From Variovorax paradoxus (GTDB taxonomy: Bacteria; Pseudomonadota; Gammaproteobacteria; Burkholderiales; Burkholderiaceae_C): a stretch of 32,927 nucleotides of DNA. Below, piece after piece: positions 9,058 to 15,728 of the stretch. Within the stretch, counting starts at the first letter, position 1. Each line of letters opens with the position of its first letter. Location of the stretch: the NCBI RefSeq assembly GCF_018614915.1, contig NZ_JAGGNU010000083.1, forward strand, positions 1 through 32,927. Reading direction: 5' to 3'. The translations under genes and the position numbers were made by a program. The notes beneath the pieces were generated by a model. That model did no database searches. It was not told where the DNA came from and saw only the letters and a program-made list of their open reading frames with translations.

Positions 9058-9672
9058 CTACCCGACCCAGGAGAACGGCGCGAAATGACCGTTGCGGGTG
9101 CCGGTCGAATCGTCCCATTCGATGCCGAACGCGTGCATGCTGCTGCGCGTGGCCTTGGCGAGCGACAGCCGACTGTTCACCGGGTGGGCCGTGTTGTCCA
9201 CGCCGATGGCCTGGTCTGGCGCCACCGCACTTGCGAGGCCCTCGCAGGCCTGGTCGACCAGATCGCCGGCGCGCACCGCGCGCTTCAGGCCGTTGATCTC
9301 GAAATGAATCGGCCGCCGCTCGACGCCTGCGACGCGGCCGACGAGCGGCGCGAGCGCGGCCATCGGGCCACCGGCCGCTCCTGTCGCGATGGCTGCAATC
9401 GCATCGGCCTGCGGGTCCGAAGCGCGGTCGTCGACGATCAGTCCGACGGTGATGTTGCCGTCACCCATCGCGCCCGGCGAGTGCATCAGCACGATGAAGG
9501 AAAGGCCGTCGAGTGGGATGCCGTCCTTCTCGCCCTTGTCGATGCGCATCGCGACCGCTGCCTTGCAATCGCCCTCGGTCGGCCGCGCCGCGAGGTTGGA
9601 GGTGATGCAGGGACAAAGAAGGGCGCAGTTGCATGTCTCCATGTACTCGCCGTCTACATGCCAGTTGGCCAT
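9058..9672 (-). CDS. DUF1326 domain protein
   Basis: Encodes 204 residues without signal peptide or membrane segment. The N-terminal motif MANWHVDGEYMETCNCALLC with following PC is the hallmark of DUF1326: a cluster of four cysteines in CNCALLCPC (14-22) that may bind metal. The C-terminal part (SSMHAFGIEWDDSTGTRNGH) also fits the family. The gene is divergent from a DUF2182 membrane protein gene, a neighbour pair seen often in soil proteobacteria and actinobacteria; the function of the pair is not known. The 185 bp between the two starts should hold both promoters. The ATG at 9672 opens the conserved motif and is the only sensible start. Confidence 0.9.
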   Translation of the reverse strand: MANWHVDGEYMETCNCALLCPCITSNLAARPTEGDCKAAVAMRIDKGEKDGIPLDGLSFIVLMHSPGAMGDGNITVGLIVDDRASDPQADAIAAIATGAAGGPMAALAPLVGRVAGVERRPIHFEINGLKRAVRAGDLVDQACEGLASAVAPDQAIGVDNTAHPVNSRLSLAKATRSSMHAFGIEWDDSTGTRNGHFAPFSWVG

Positions 9673-9857
9673 CAGGATTCTCCCGGCAGAAGGCGCCCTT
9701 CAGGCACCAAAAAAAGATCGTATGCCGATCGCCGGGTGCCCGCAAGCTGCCGGTTGACAGGCCGCCGCAAGGCGCGGATCGTTCGCAGCAGGTGTTGGAT
9801 CGACTAGCAGACCGAAGCCACGCGCGCTGATCCGTTGCGCGCGCAGGAGGGCCATCG

Positions 9858-10652
9858 ATGGCACAGAAGGGGCACGATTCGGCAGACAAGCCGTCGCAAG
9901 GCACTGTTGCCCTCATCGGTCGGCAGCCGGCCTGGTCGATCGGCATCCTCGCGCTTGCCCTGTCGGCCTGGGCATTGCTGGCCTGGATGGCGGTCGACAT
10001 GGGCCATCCCCTTGCGCAACTGACCATGCCGGCCTCGTCGCGCTGGACCGCGTCCAACGTGCTCGCCATCTGGCTCATGTGGGCGGTCATGATGGCCGCG
10101 ATGATGCTGCCCTCGGCCATGCCGATGGTCCTGACCTTCGTCAACATGAGCAGACCCAGCGGGGACATGGCGCGGGCGCACAGCTTCGTCGCCGCCTATC
10201 TGACAGTCTGGTTCGTCTTCAGCGCAGCTGCCGCAGCCGCGCAGTGGGCGCTCCAGTTCCTGGGCTGGGTCGACCCGATGATCCTCAGCACCTCGTCGCT
10301 GCTGACCGGGGCCTTGCTGCTGATCGCCGGCATCTACCAGTTCTCGCGCCTCAAGCGCATGTGTCTTTCGCGCTGCGCAACGCCGCTGGGCTTCCTGCTC
10401 GGAGAATGGCGCCCCGGCGTCCATGGTGCTTTCGTCATGGGAACACGGCACGGGCTGTTCTGCGTCGGCTGTTGTTGGGCGCTGATGGCCTTGCTGTTCG
10501 TCGGCGGGGTCATGAACCTCGCCTGGGTCGCCGCGCTGTCGATCGCCGTCGCGCTCGAGAAATTGCTGCCTCGCGGGGACCGCCTGGCCGCAGCGCTTGG
10601 CGTGGTGCTGATCGTGCTGGGTGGCATCAAGCTGGTGGCGCTCTGGGGCTAG
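9858..10652 (+). CDS. DUF2182 integral membrane protein
   Basis: Encodes 264 residues with about six hydrophobic helices, roughly at 27-46, 69-88, 110-135, 140-160, 205-225 and 240-262. Family marks are the methionine-rich MWAVMMAAMMLPSAMPM (about 74-90), YQFSRLKRMCLSRC (about 158-171) and the GTRHGLFCVGCCWALM segment (about 194-209), whose Cys, His and Met residues suggest metal binding. COG-level descriptions call it a predicted metal-binding membrane protein; no transported substrate is known. GCAGGAGGG before the ATG is a strong ribosome binding site. It is divergent from the DUF1326 gene and is followed after 36 bp by a double-CDGSH gene in the same direction, so the latter two may be co-transcribed. 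Confidence 0.88.
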   Translation: MAQKGHDSADKPSQGTVALIGRQPAWSIGILALALSAWALLAWMAVDMGHPLAQLTMPASSRWTASNVLAIWLMWAVMMAAMMLPSAMPMVLTFVNMSRPSGDMARAHSFVAAYLTVWFVFSAAAAAAQWALQFLGWVDPMILSTSSLLTGALLLIAGIYQFSRLKRMCLSRCATPLGFLLGEWRPGVHGAFVMGTRHGLFCVGCCWALMALLFVGGVMNLAWVAALSIAVALEKLLPRGDRLAAALGVVLIVLGGIKLVALWG

Positions 10653-10688
10653 AAATCGATGTAATCCTTGGCTGAAAGGAGTTGCAAG

Positions 10689-11192
10689 ATGAAGCAGGAA
10701 CCTGTCGCGCTCTCCTCGCGCACGGTCGTGGGTCCATCCCCTCCGGCCAAGCAAAGACCTCGCATAAGGCTGTCGCGCAACGGACCCTATCTGGTCACCG
10801 TCGATGATCTGACGAACTCAAAGGGAGAGCGGCTCCAGGGGTGGAACGGCGTCGCGTTGTGTCGCTGCGGCGCGTCGCTCAAGAAGCCGTTTTGCGACGG
10901 CTCCCATATTCGGATCGGGTTTTCGGACGACCCGCGTCCGGAGCGCACGCCTTGCAGGGTCGCGGACTGCGGGGACGCCGCCCAACCCGAATCCGGTGAG
11001 GTGAATCCCCCGAGCATTCGTATCGCACGAAACGGCCCCTATATGGTTCAGGGCTTCGATCTCGACACCGAGAACTGGAGCGAAGGCGCCTCCCGCGAGC
11101 GCTTCGCCCTCTGTCGGTGCGGCGGATCGAAGAACAAGCCCTTCTGCGACGGTACGCACCGAAGCATCGACTTCCAGGACGACGGCAATTGA
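10689..11192 (+). CDS. Double CDGSH-type iron-sulfur protein
   Basis: Encodes 167 residues. Two complete CDGSH motifs, CRCGASLKKPFCDGSH (58-73) and CRCGGSKNKPFCDGTH (142-157), each fit C-x-C-x2-S-x3-P-x-C-D-G-(S/T)-H and should hold one [2Fe-2S] cluster through three Cys and one His. Each motif is preceded by the same kind of segment, RIRLSRNGPYLV (25-36) and SIRIARNGPYMV (109-120), so the protein is an internal duplication. No transmembrane anchor is present, unlike eukaryotic mitoNEET; it should be soluble. The ATG at 10689 was chosen because AAGGAG (10676-10681) lies 7 bp before it. Redox or iron-sulfur handling is likely but the partner is unknown. Confidence 0.9.
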   Translation: MKQEPVALSSRTVVGPSPPAKQRPRIRLSRNGPYLVTVDDLTNSKGERLQGWNGVALCRCGASLKKPFCDGSHIRIGFSDDPRPERTPCRVADCGDAAQPESGEVNPPSIRIARNGPYMVQGFDLDTENWSEGASRERFALCRCGGSKNKPFCDGTHRSIDFQDDGN

Positions 11193-11227
11193 ATCAGCAG
11201 CGGCCTGCGGGCGCGCGAGTCCTCGCC

Positions 11228-11653
11228 TCAGCGCAGCCTGGCCGGCAGGCTGCCATCGCGGCGGAAGAAGGTCGCCCAGTCGTTCTTCTCGCGCACGGCG
11301 TCGATGTCGAGCAGGTCCTCGGACTGCGTCACCAGGCGCAGCGCGTCGGCGCGCGGCAGCGCCTTCGAGGTGTAGAGAAAGCGCAGCTGGCATTCGCCCA
11401 TCATGATCGCGTCGCCGTTCTTCAATGCATGCTCGTAGACGCGGTGCCGGTTGACAAAAGTGCCGTTGAAGCTCGCCATGTCGGTCAGCACGAAGCGGTC
11501 GCCGGTCCAGTGGATGGTGGCGTGGCGCCGGCTGACGCCGAGGCCGTCGATCTGTACGTCGCAGCCCTGGTCACGGCCGATGGTCGTGGTGGATCCGCCG
11601 ATGTTGAACTGCCTGACGCTGCCGTGTCTGGCGAGGACGATGAGTTTGGACAT
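11228..11653 (-). CDS. FHA domain protein
   Basis: Encodes 141 residues. The forkhead-associated domain covers about 3-95 and binds phosphothreonine peptides. Its key residues are all visible: GRD (26-28), the SRRH box (41-44) and N-G-T (63-65 in FNGTFVN). The C-terminal 45 residues have no domain I recognise. No protein kinase or phosphatase gene is next to it, so the phosphoprotein partner is unknown; FHA genes near type VI secretion or Ser/Thr kinase loci are a different context. It converges with the CDGSH gene, 35 bp between stops. The region upstream (11654-11770) is less GC-rich and may carry its promoter (TATAAC on the minus strand about 25 bp before the start). Confidence 0.9.
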   Translation of the reverse strand: MSKLIVLARHGSVRQFNIGGSTTTIGRDQGCDVQIDGLGVSRRHATIHWTGDRFVLTDMASFNGTFVNRHRVYEHALKNGDAIMMGECQLRFLYTSKALPRADALRLVTQSEDLLDIDAVREKNDWATFFRRDGSLPARLR

Positions 11654-11770
11654 TCTTGCTCGCTGTTATATGATTGCACCTGCATGACATTTCGGCATCC
11701 GAGGGCAGTTTCTGAAGTCGCAAGCACTACAAACGGCGTGATTTTTTGCACTTCCTTCTAACAAGGATCG

Positions 11771-12565
11771 CTAGGGTTCGACCCATGACTCATAGCGCTT
11801 CGTCTGCTGCGGTGGTAGGGCCTTCTCTTCGTTCTTGGCCGAGCGCCGCACGTCGTTCATCCACGCCAGCAGGATCTGCGTGTACTCCTGCCGCCAGACC
11901 CGCTTCGACATCGCGTGGTCCGCGCCCTTCTGCACGTGGTAGGTCATCGAGCGCACGTGCCTGAAGGCGGCCAGATAGTTCTCGATCACCTGGTGCGGCA
12001 CGATCACGTCGTGCTCCGACTCGACGATCAGCACGTCGCCGATGAAGTCCTCGCAGGCGGCGAGCGCGCGGTTCTTCTCCGGCTCGATGGCGGTCTGGCG
12101 GTACAGCGTCAGGTCGTCGCCGTTGAGGCGGCGCTTCGGGTGCTCCCAGTTCTCGTCGCGGTAGATGGCCGGCACGCGCAGCGCCAGCCAGCGCACCGGG
12201 CGCAGCGAGCTCAGCACCGCGGCCAGGTAGCCACCGTAGCTGGCGCCCACCACCGCGATCGCGCTCGGGTCCACGGCCGGATGGCCGACCAGCACGTCGT
12301 AGGCGGCCAGCACGTCGCGCAGGTTGTCCTCGCGCGTGACGGCTTCGCGCTGCGCCAGGTGCCGCGCATGGCCGCGCAGGTCGAAGGTCAGGCAGATGCA
12401 GCCCAGCGCCGCGAGCTCGTGCGCGCGCGTGACGTCCTGCTGCTGGCCGCCGTCCCAGCCGTGCACCAGCAGCACGCCCGGCACCACGGTGGACGGTGCG
12501 ATGAGGGTTCCGGCGATGTGCACGCCGTCGACCGGGATGTCGATAAGGGCATGGCGGGTGGGCAT
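11771..12565 (-). CDS. Alpha/beta hydrolase
   Basis: Encodes 264 residues. The fold marks are LLVHGWDGG (oxyanion region, 32-40), the nucleophile elbow GASYGG with S109, an acid candidate in the strand VLIVESEHDVIVP, and a final histidine in GADHAMS. This is the dienelactone-hydrolase or prolyl-oligopeptidase-like type of soluble esterase/peptidase; the substrate cannot be read from sequence. The start ATG at 12565 overlaps the stop of the upstream DUF3182 gene (TGATG), so the two are a translationally coupled pair. A much longer frame upstream is a shadow within the DUF3182 gene. Confidence 0.88.
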   Translation of the reverse strand: MPTRHALIDIPVDGVHIAGTLIAPSTVVPGVLLVHGWDGGQQQDVTRAHELAALGCICLTFDLRGHARHLAQREAVTREDNLRDVLAAYDVLVGHPAVDPSAIAVVGASYGGYLAAVLSSLRPVRWLALRVPAIYRDENWEHPKRRLNGDDLTLYRQTAIEPEKNRALAACEDFIGDVLIVESEHDVIVPHQVIENYLAAFRHVRSMTYHVQKGADHAMSKRVWRQEYTQILLAWMNDVRRSAKNEEKALPPQQTKRYESWVEP

Positions 12566-13731
12566 CAGGGCTCGGCCACGGTGTACTTCGTGAGCGGGCC
12601 GGTGTTCGCATCGATACCGCTGAAATACACGGTTGCGTTCGGCGGCGGCACCACGCCCTCGCCGTAGACCTCGAAGCAGGAGGCATTGACCACGGCGCGC
12701 TCGGGCTGCTCTTCGAAGATCTCGAGCGCCGCGATCTCCGCGCCGCTCGCGCCGCCGAGCCGCCACGATTGCTCGAGCACGCCCGAGCACCACCGGCCGG
12801 CGCTGTTGGTGCCCTGCACCACGTCGTAGTTGATGCGCGAGGCGAAGAAGCCGGGGAAGCAGGCTTCGACGGCGCGATGGAAGATGCGCGCCTGCTCGAC
12901 CGCCAACCGGATCTCGTCCGGGAAGCTCAATGCGAGCAGCGTATCGAAGTCGCCCTGCGCCACCACGAGGTCGGAGCCGCCGTAGACCTGGTTGCCGTGG
13001 TTGTCGGCGGTCAGCCGCTGCCAGCCGTAGTAGCTCGCGATCATCCGGCCCACGTGCACCTGGCCGATGCTGAAGGTGACCGGCTGCTCGAGGTTTTCCT
13101 CCAGCACCAGGCCATGGGTGGCGATCTCCGCGGCGTCCATGTCGTCGAGGCAGCGCGTCAGCGCGTGCCGGTCGCGCGCGACCTGCTGGCCGCGGCCGCC
13201 GGTCGCCCGCACCGGCTTGACGCGCACCGCGCCGCGCTCGAGGAGGCGCCGGCCGGCGCGATCGGCGTCGCCGCGGTCGAACACCGAGAAGCCCTCGAGC
13301 ACCGATCTCGCCACCCGCTGCGCGAAGCCGGGCTTCCAGCCCTCGGGCGCGGCGGCTTGGGCATCGACGAGCGGATGCGAGATCGCCTTGGTGAGCACGA
13401 AGGGATACGGCACCACGCCGCCGAACAGCCCGTGATGGCCGACGATGCCCAGCGTCCCGATCAGCTCGTCGCCGACCAGCGTGTCGCTCGGGACGAAGTA
13501 GACCGGCGCGGCATAGCTGCGGGAGTTGTCGTACTCGCCCTGGAAGCTGGATTTCTTGAGCCGCGCGAGCCGCCAGGCGATCTGCGCGCGGGTCGCGCGC
13601 TCATGCTCGCTGGCGTAGGCGTGGTGGTCCGCGGTGAGGACGACCACCGTGCCCTCCAGCCCCTCGCCGAGCGCGGCCTGGCCTCCGGGCAGCGTCTCGG
13701 AACCGGGAAGCGCGCTGATGAGCGTGTCCAT
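12565..13731 (-). CDS. DUF3182 family protein
   Basis: Encodes 388 residues if the ATG at 13731 is used. The features fit the DUF3182 family: SRSYAAPVYFVPSDTLVG (about 69-86), VRVKPVRATGGRGQ (about 167-180) and the C-terminal INYDVVQGTNSAG. The KPxxxxGGRGQ segment and the EENLEQPVTFSIGQV segment look like ATP-grasp nucleotide-binding elements, so a ligase or kinase-like activity is possible, but this is an inference. It is coupled to the alpha/beta hydrolase downstream, which suggests a two-step pathway. No strong ribosome binding site precedes the ATG, and an in-frame extension upstream is possible, though its cysteine- and serine-rich content looks unnatural. Confidence 0.82.
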   Translation of the reverse strand: MDTLISALPGSETLPGGQAALGEGLEGTVVVLTADHHAYASEHERATRAQIAWRLARLKKSSFQGEYDNSRSYAAPVYFVPSDTLVGDELIGTLGIVGHHGLFGGVVPYPFVLTKAISHPLVDAQAAAPEGWKPGFAQRVARSVLEGFSVFDRGDADRAGRRLLERGAVRVKPVRATGGRGQQVARDRHALTRCLDDMDAAEIATHGLVLEENLEQPVTFSIGQVHVGRMIASYYGWQRLTADNHGNQVYGGSDLVVAQGDFDTLLALSFPDEIRLAVEQARIFHRAVEACFPGFFASRINYDVVQGTNSAGRWCSGVLEQSWRLGGASGAEIAALEIFEEQPERAVVNASCFEVYGEGVVPPPNATVYFSGIDANTGPLTKYTVAEP

Positions 13732-13883
13732 GGGAGGCAATGTGGGCGATTGCGCGGCGGAGATCAACCATTGCCATGATGCTTGCGAAGTTTTCCTACA
13801 CGCGAGGCCGGCGCTGGTTGAATGAATGCGCCGTCCGCATGGCGCTACATGGGATTCATGTTCAGCAGACGCAAGGAGCCAAG

Positions 13884-14063
13884 ATGTCGAATTCGCAGAA
13901 CGACCGCAAGGGCCACACCGAACACAACAAGGGCGGCCATCAGCCGGTGACACAAAGGAACGAACCGAAGCGCACGCCCGAGAGCCGGCACGACCGCGAA
14001 AGCCAGGTCGGCGGCAGCAACCAGACGCAGACGCGCAAGGGCGGGGTGTCCGTGGGGCACTGA
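13884..14063 (+). CDS. Small hydrophilic protein (59 aa)
   Basis: Encodes 59 residues, almost all polar (rich in N, Q, K, R, H, G and S, with no aromatic residue), from MSNSQNDRKGHTEHNKGGHQ to RKGGVSVGH. It is probably disordered and resembles small stress-induced hydrophilic proteins in composition, but no family is recognised. AAGGAG (13873-13878) lies 5 bp before the ATG, a strong ribosome binding site that supports a real gene. It is divergent from DUF3182 and convergent with fliA. The gap of 152 bp upstream would hold its promoter. Confidence 0.72.
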   Translation: MSNSQNDRKGHTEHNKGGHQPVTQRNEPKRTPESRHDRESQVGGSNQTQTRKGGVSVGH

Positions 14064-14121
14064 ACCCGCATGCTGTTCCACCGGGCGGGGCGCAGCGCGG
14101 CGAGCCAGCGCCGAAGAGGCC

Positions 14122-14853
14122 TCAGAGGATTTCCTTCAGCGCCGCCCGCAGCCGCGTGATGGCCTGGCTGTGGAGCTGGCACACGCGCGACTGGCTCACC
14201 TCGAGGATGGCGCCGATCTCGCGCAGGTTGAGCTCTTCCTCGTAGTAGAGGTTGAGCAGCAGCTGGTCGCGTTCGGGCAGCGCGCCGATGGCGTCCACCA
14301 GCTGGTGGCGGAAGCCGCTTTCGAGCAGTTGCTCCAGCGGGTCGTCGCTGGCCCGCTCGCTGCGCGCGCCGCGCGCGTTCTGGTCCAGGAAAGGGCTGTC
14401 GGATTCGCCCTGCGTGAAGTCCTCGACGTAGAGCAGCTGGCAGCCCTGAATTTCCTGCAGCTGGGCCTGGTAGGCCTCCAGGCTCATCTTCAGTTCCTTG
14501 GCAATCTCGCCTTCGGCCGGTGCGCGGCCCAGCCGGTGCTCGAGCGCCTGGATCGCCGCCTCCACCTTGCGGGCCGACTGGCGCAGGCCGCGCGAGCCCC
14601 AGTCGTTGGCGCGCAGCTCGTCGAGCATGGCACCGCGGATGCGCTGGCTGGCAAAGGTCTCGAACTGCGCGCCGCGGTTGTCCTCGTAGCGGGTCGATGC
14701 GTCCAGGAGGCCGATCATGCCGGCCTGGATCAGGTCGTCGAGCTCGACGCTGGCGGGCAGCTTGGCGATCATCTGGAGCGCGATGCGGCGCACCATCGGC
14801 TGGTGCTGCTTGAGCAGATGGGACTTTTCAATGGTTCCCTGTGCGGTGTACAC
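14122..14853 (-). CDS. fliA: RNA polymerase sigma factor FliA (sigma-28)
   Basis: Encodes 243 residues, the normal length. It directs transcription of late flagellar and chemotaxis genes and is held by the anti-sigma factor FlgM until the hook is built (family knowledge). Regions are in order: sigma-2 with LDDLIQAGMIGLLDASTRY and FETFASQRIRGAMLDELR, sigma-3 with ALEHRLGRAPAEGEIAKELK, and sigma-4 with the helix-turn-helix LREIGAILEVSQSRVCQLHS near the end. The start is GTG at 14853, with AAGGA 5 bp upstream; the open frame continues upstream but without similarity. It is the last gene of the flhB-flhA-flhF-flhG-fliA run, 38 bp after flhG. No FliA-type promoter was identified with confidence in the window. 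Confidence 0.96.
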   Translation of the reverse strand: MYTAQGTIEKSHLLKQHQPMVRRIALQMIAKLPASVELDDLIQAGMIGLLDASTRYEDNRGAQFETFASQRIRGAMLDELRANDWGSRGLRQSARKVEAAIQALEHRLGRAPAEGEIAKELKMSLEAYQAQLQEIQGCQLLYVEDFTQGESDSPFLDQNARGARSERASDDPLEQLLESGFRHQLVDAIGALPERDQLLLNLYYEEELNLREIGAILEVSQSRVCQLHSQAITRLRAALKEIL

Positions 14854-14891
14854 GGCCGTCCTTTTTCGTTCTTCTGCAAGTTGCCGCGGCC

Positions 14892-15728
14892 TCAGGAGCC
14901 CGCGGCGATGTACTGGCTGCGCGTCTCGCGCGCGGGAAGCACGGCCAGGCCGGCGCCGGCGCGCCAGGGCCATTGCCCCATGTCGGCCGCGATGCGCCGG
15001 AAGTCCACCGCCGCCGGGCTGGCCGGATAGGCCTCGACCACGGTGCGGTTCAGGCGCCTGGCATCGCGCAGGTGCGGATCGGTGCGCACCCAGCCGGCCG
15101 GCTGCAGCGACACCGCGAGGTAGCGGCTGCCGGTCTGGACCAGGTTGTTCATGATCAGTTGCGCCGCCTCGGGGTCGGCGACGCCGTTGACCAGGAAGCG
15201 CAGCTGCTTCAGCGCATGCGCGTAGTGCAGCCGCTTGATGCCGGAATAGGCGGAGGTGACGGAGGCCGCATGGGGCTGGAGCACCAGCACCAGCTCGTCG
15301 GCCATCTGCGCCAGGCTCGACAGCCGCCCGGCGCCGTCGAACGCGGCATCGACCAGGATCACGTCGCCCTGCCAGAGCCGGCGCAGGTCCGCCTCCTCGG
15401 GCTGGATGCCGGACAGCGCCGGCAGCACGCTGACGCCGCAGCTCGCACGCGCGGCGGCGCCTTCGCAGGTCAATCGCCGGCAGACCACGTCGGACAGCGT
15501 GCCGGGCGGCTCGAGCGACCAGACGGCGGCCGCGGAACCGGCCGCCGCTGCGTGCTCGTCGAGCAGCAGCACGTCCTTGCCTTGCTGCACCAGGGCCGCG
15601 CCCAGGTTCATCGCCGCCGTGGTGGCGCCCAGTTCGGGTTCCATGCCGGCCACGGCGACGACGCGCGTCGGCGTGTGTGCCAAGAGGCGCCTGAGGCCGT
15701 CGGCTTGATCGGCAACCATCTTGCTCAC
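14892..15728 (-). CDS. flhG: FlhG/FleN-type MinD-like protein with degenerate P-loop
   Basis: Encodes 278 residues. FlhG controls flagellar number and activates the GTPase FlhF. The N-terminal DQADGLR (7-13) is the DQAxxLR motif known to stimulate FlhF. The MinD/ParA fold follows (VVAVAG..., MNLGAALVQQGKDVLLLDE), but the P-loop reads GMEPELGATT (28-37) in place of KGGVGKT, with neither lysine. The second acidic element is DEH rather than DAD. ATP binding is therefore doubtful. GTG at 15728 overlaps the flhF stop (GTGA) with GGAGG 10 bp upstream; an ATG three codons later (15719) is the alternative and would not change the motifs. The protein ends with a region that in relatives binds the membrane through an amphipathic helix; this is not obvious here. 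Confidence 0.88.
   Translation of the reverse strand: MSKMVADQADGLRRLLAHTPTRVVAVAGMEPELGATTAAMNLGAALVQQGKDVLLLDEHAAAAGSAAAVWSLEPPGTLSDVVCRRLTCEGAAARASCGVSVLPALSGIQPEEADLRRLWQGDVILVDAAFDGAGRLSSLAQMADELVLVLQPHAASVTSAYSGIKRLHYAHALKQLRFLVNGVADPEAAQLIMNNLVQTGSRYLAVSLQPAGWVRTDPHLRDARRLNRTVVEAYPASPAAVDFRRIAADMGQWPWRAGAGLAVLPARETRSQYIAAGS

Noticed and set aside
9754..9759. TTGACA as a -35 box for the DUF2182 gene
   Set aside because: No acceptable -10 hexamer lies 16-18 bp downstream (GATCGT at 17 bp).
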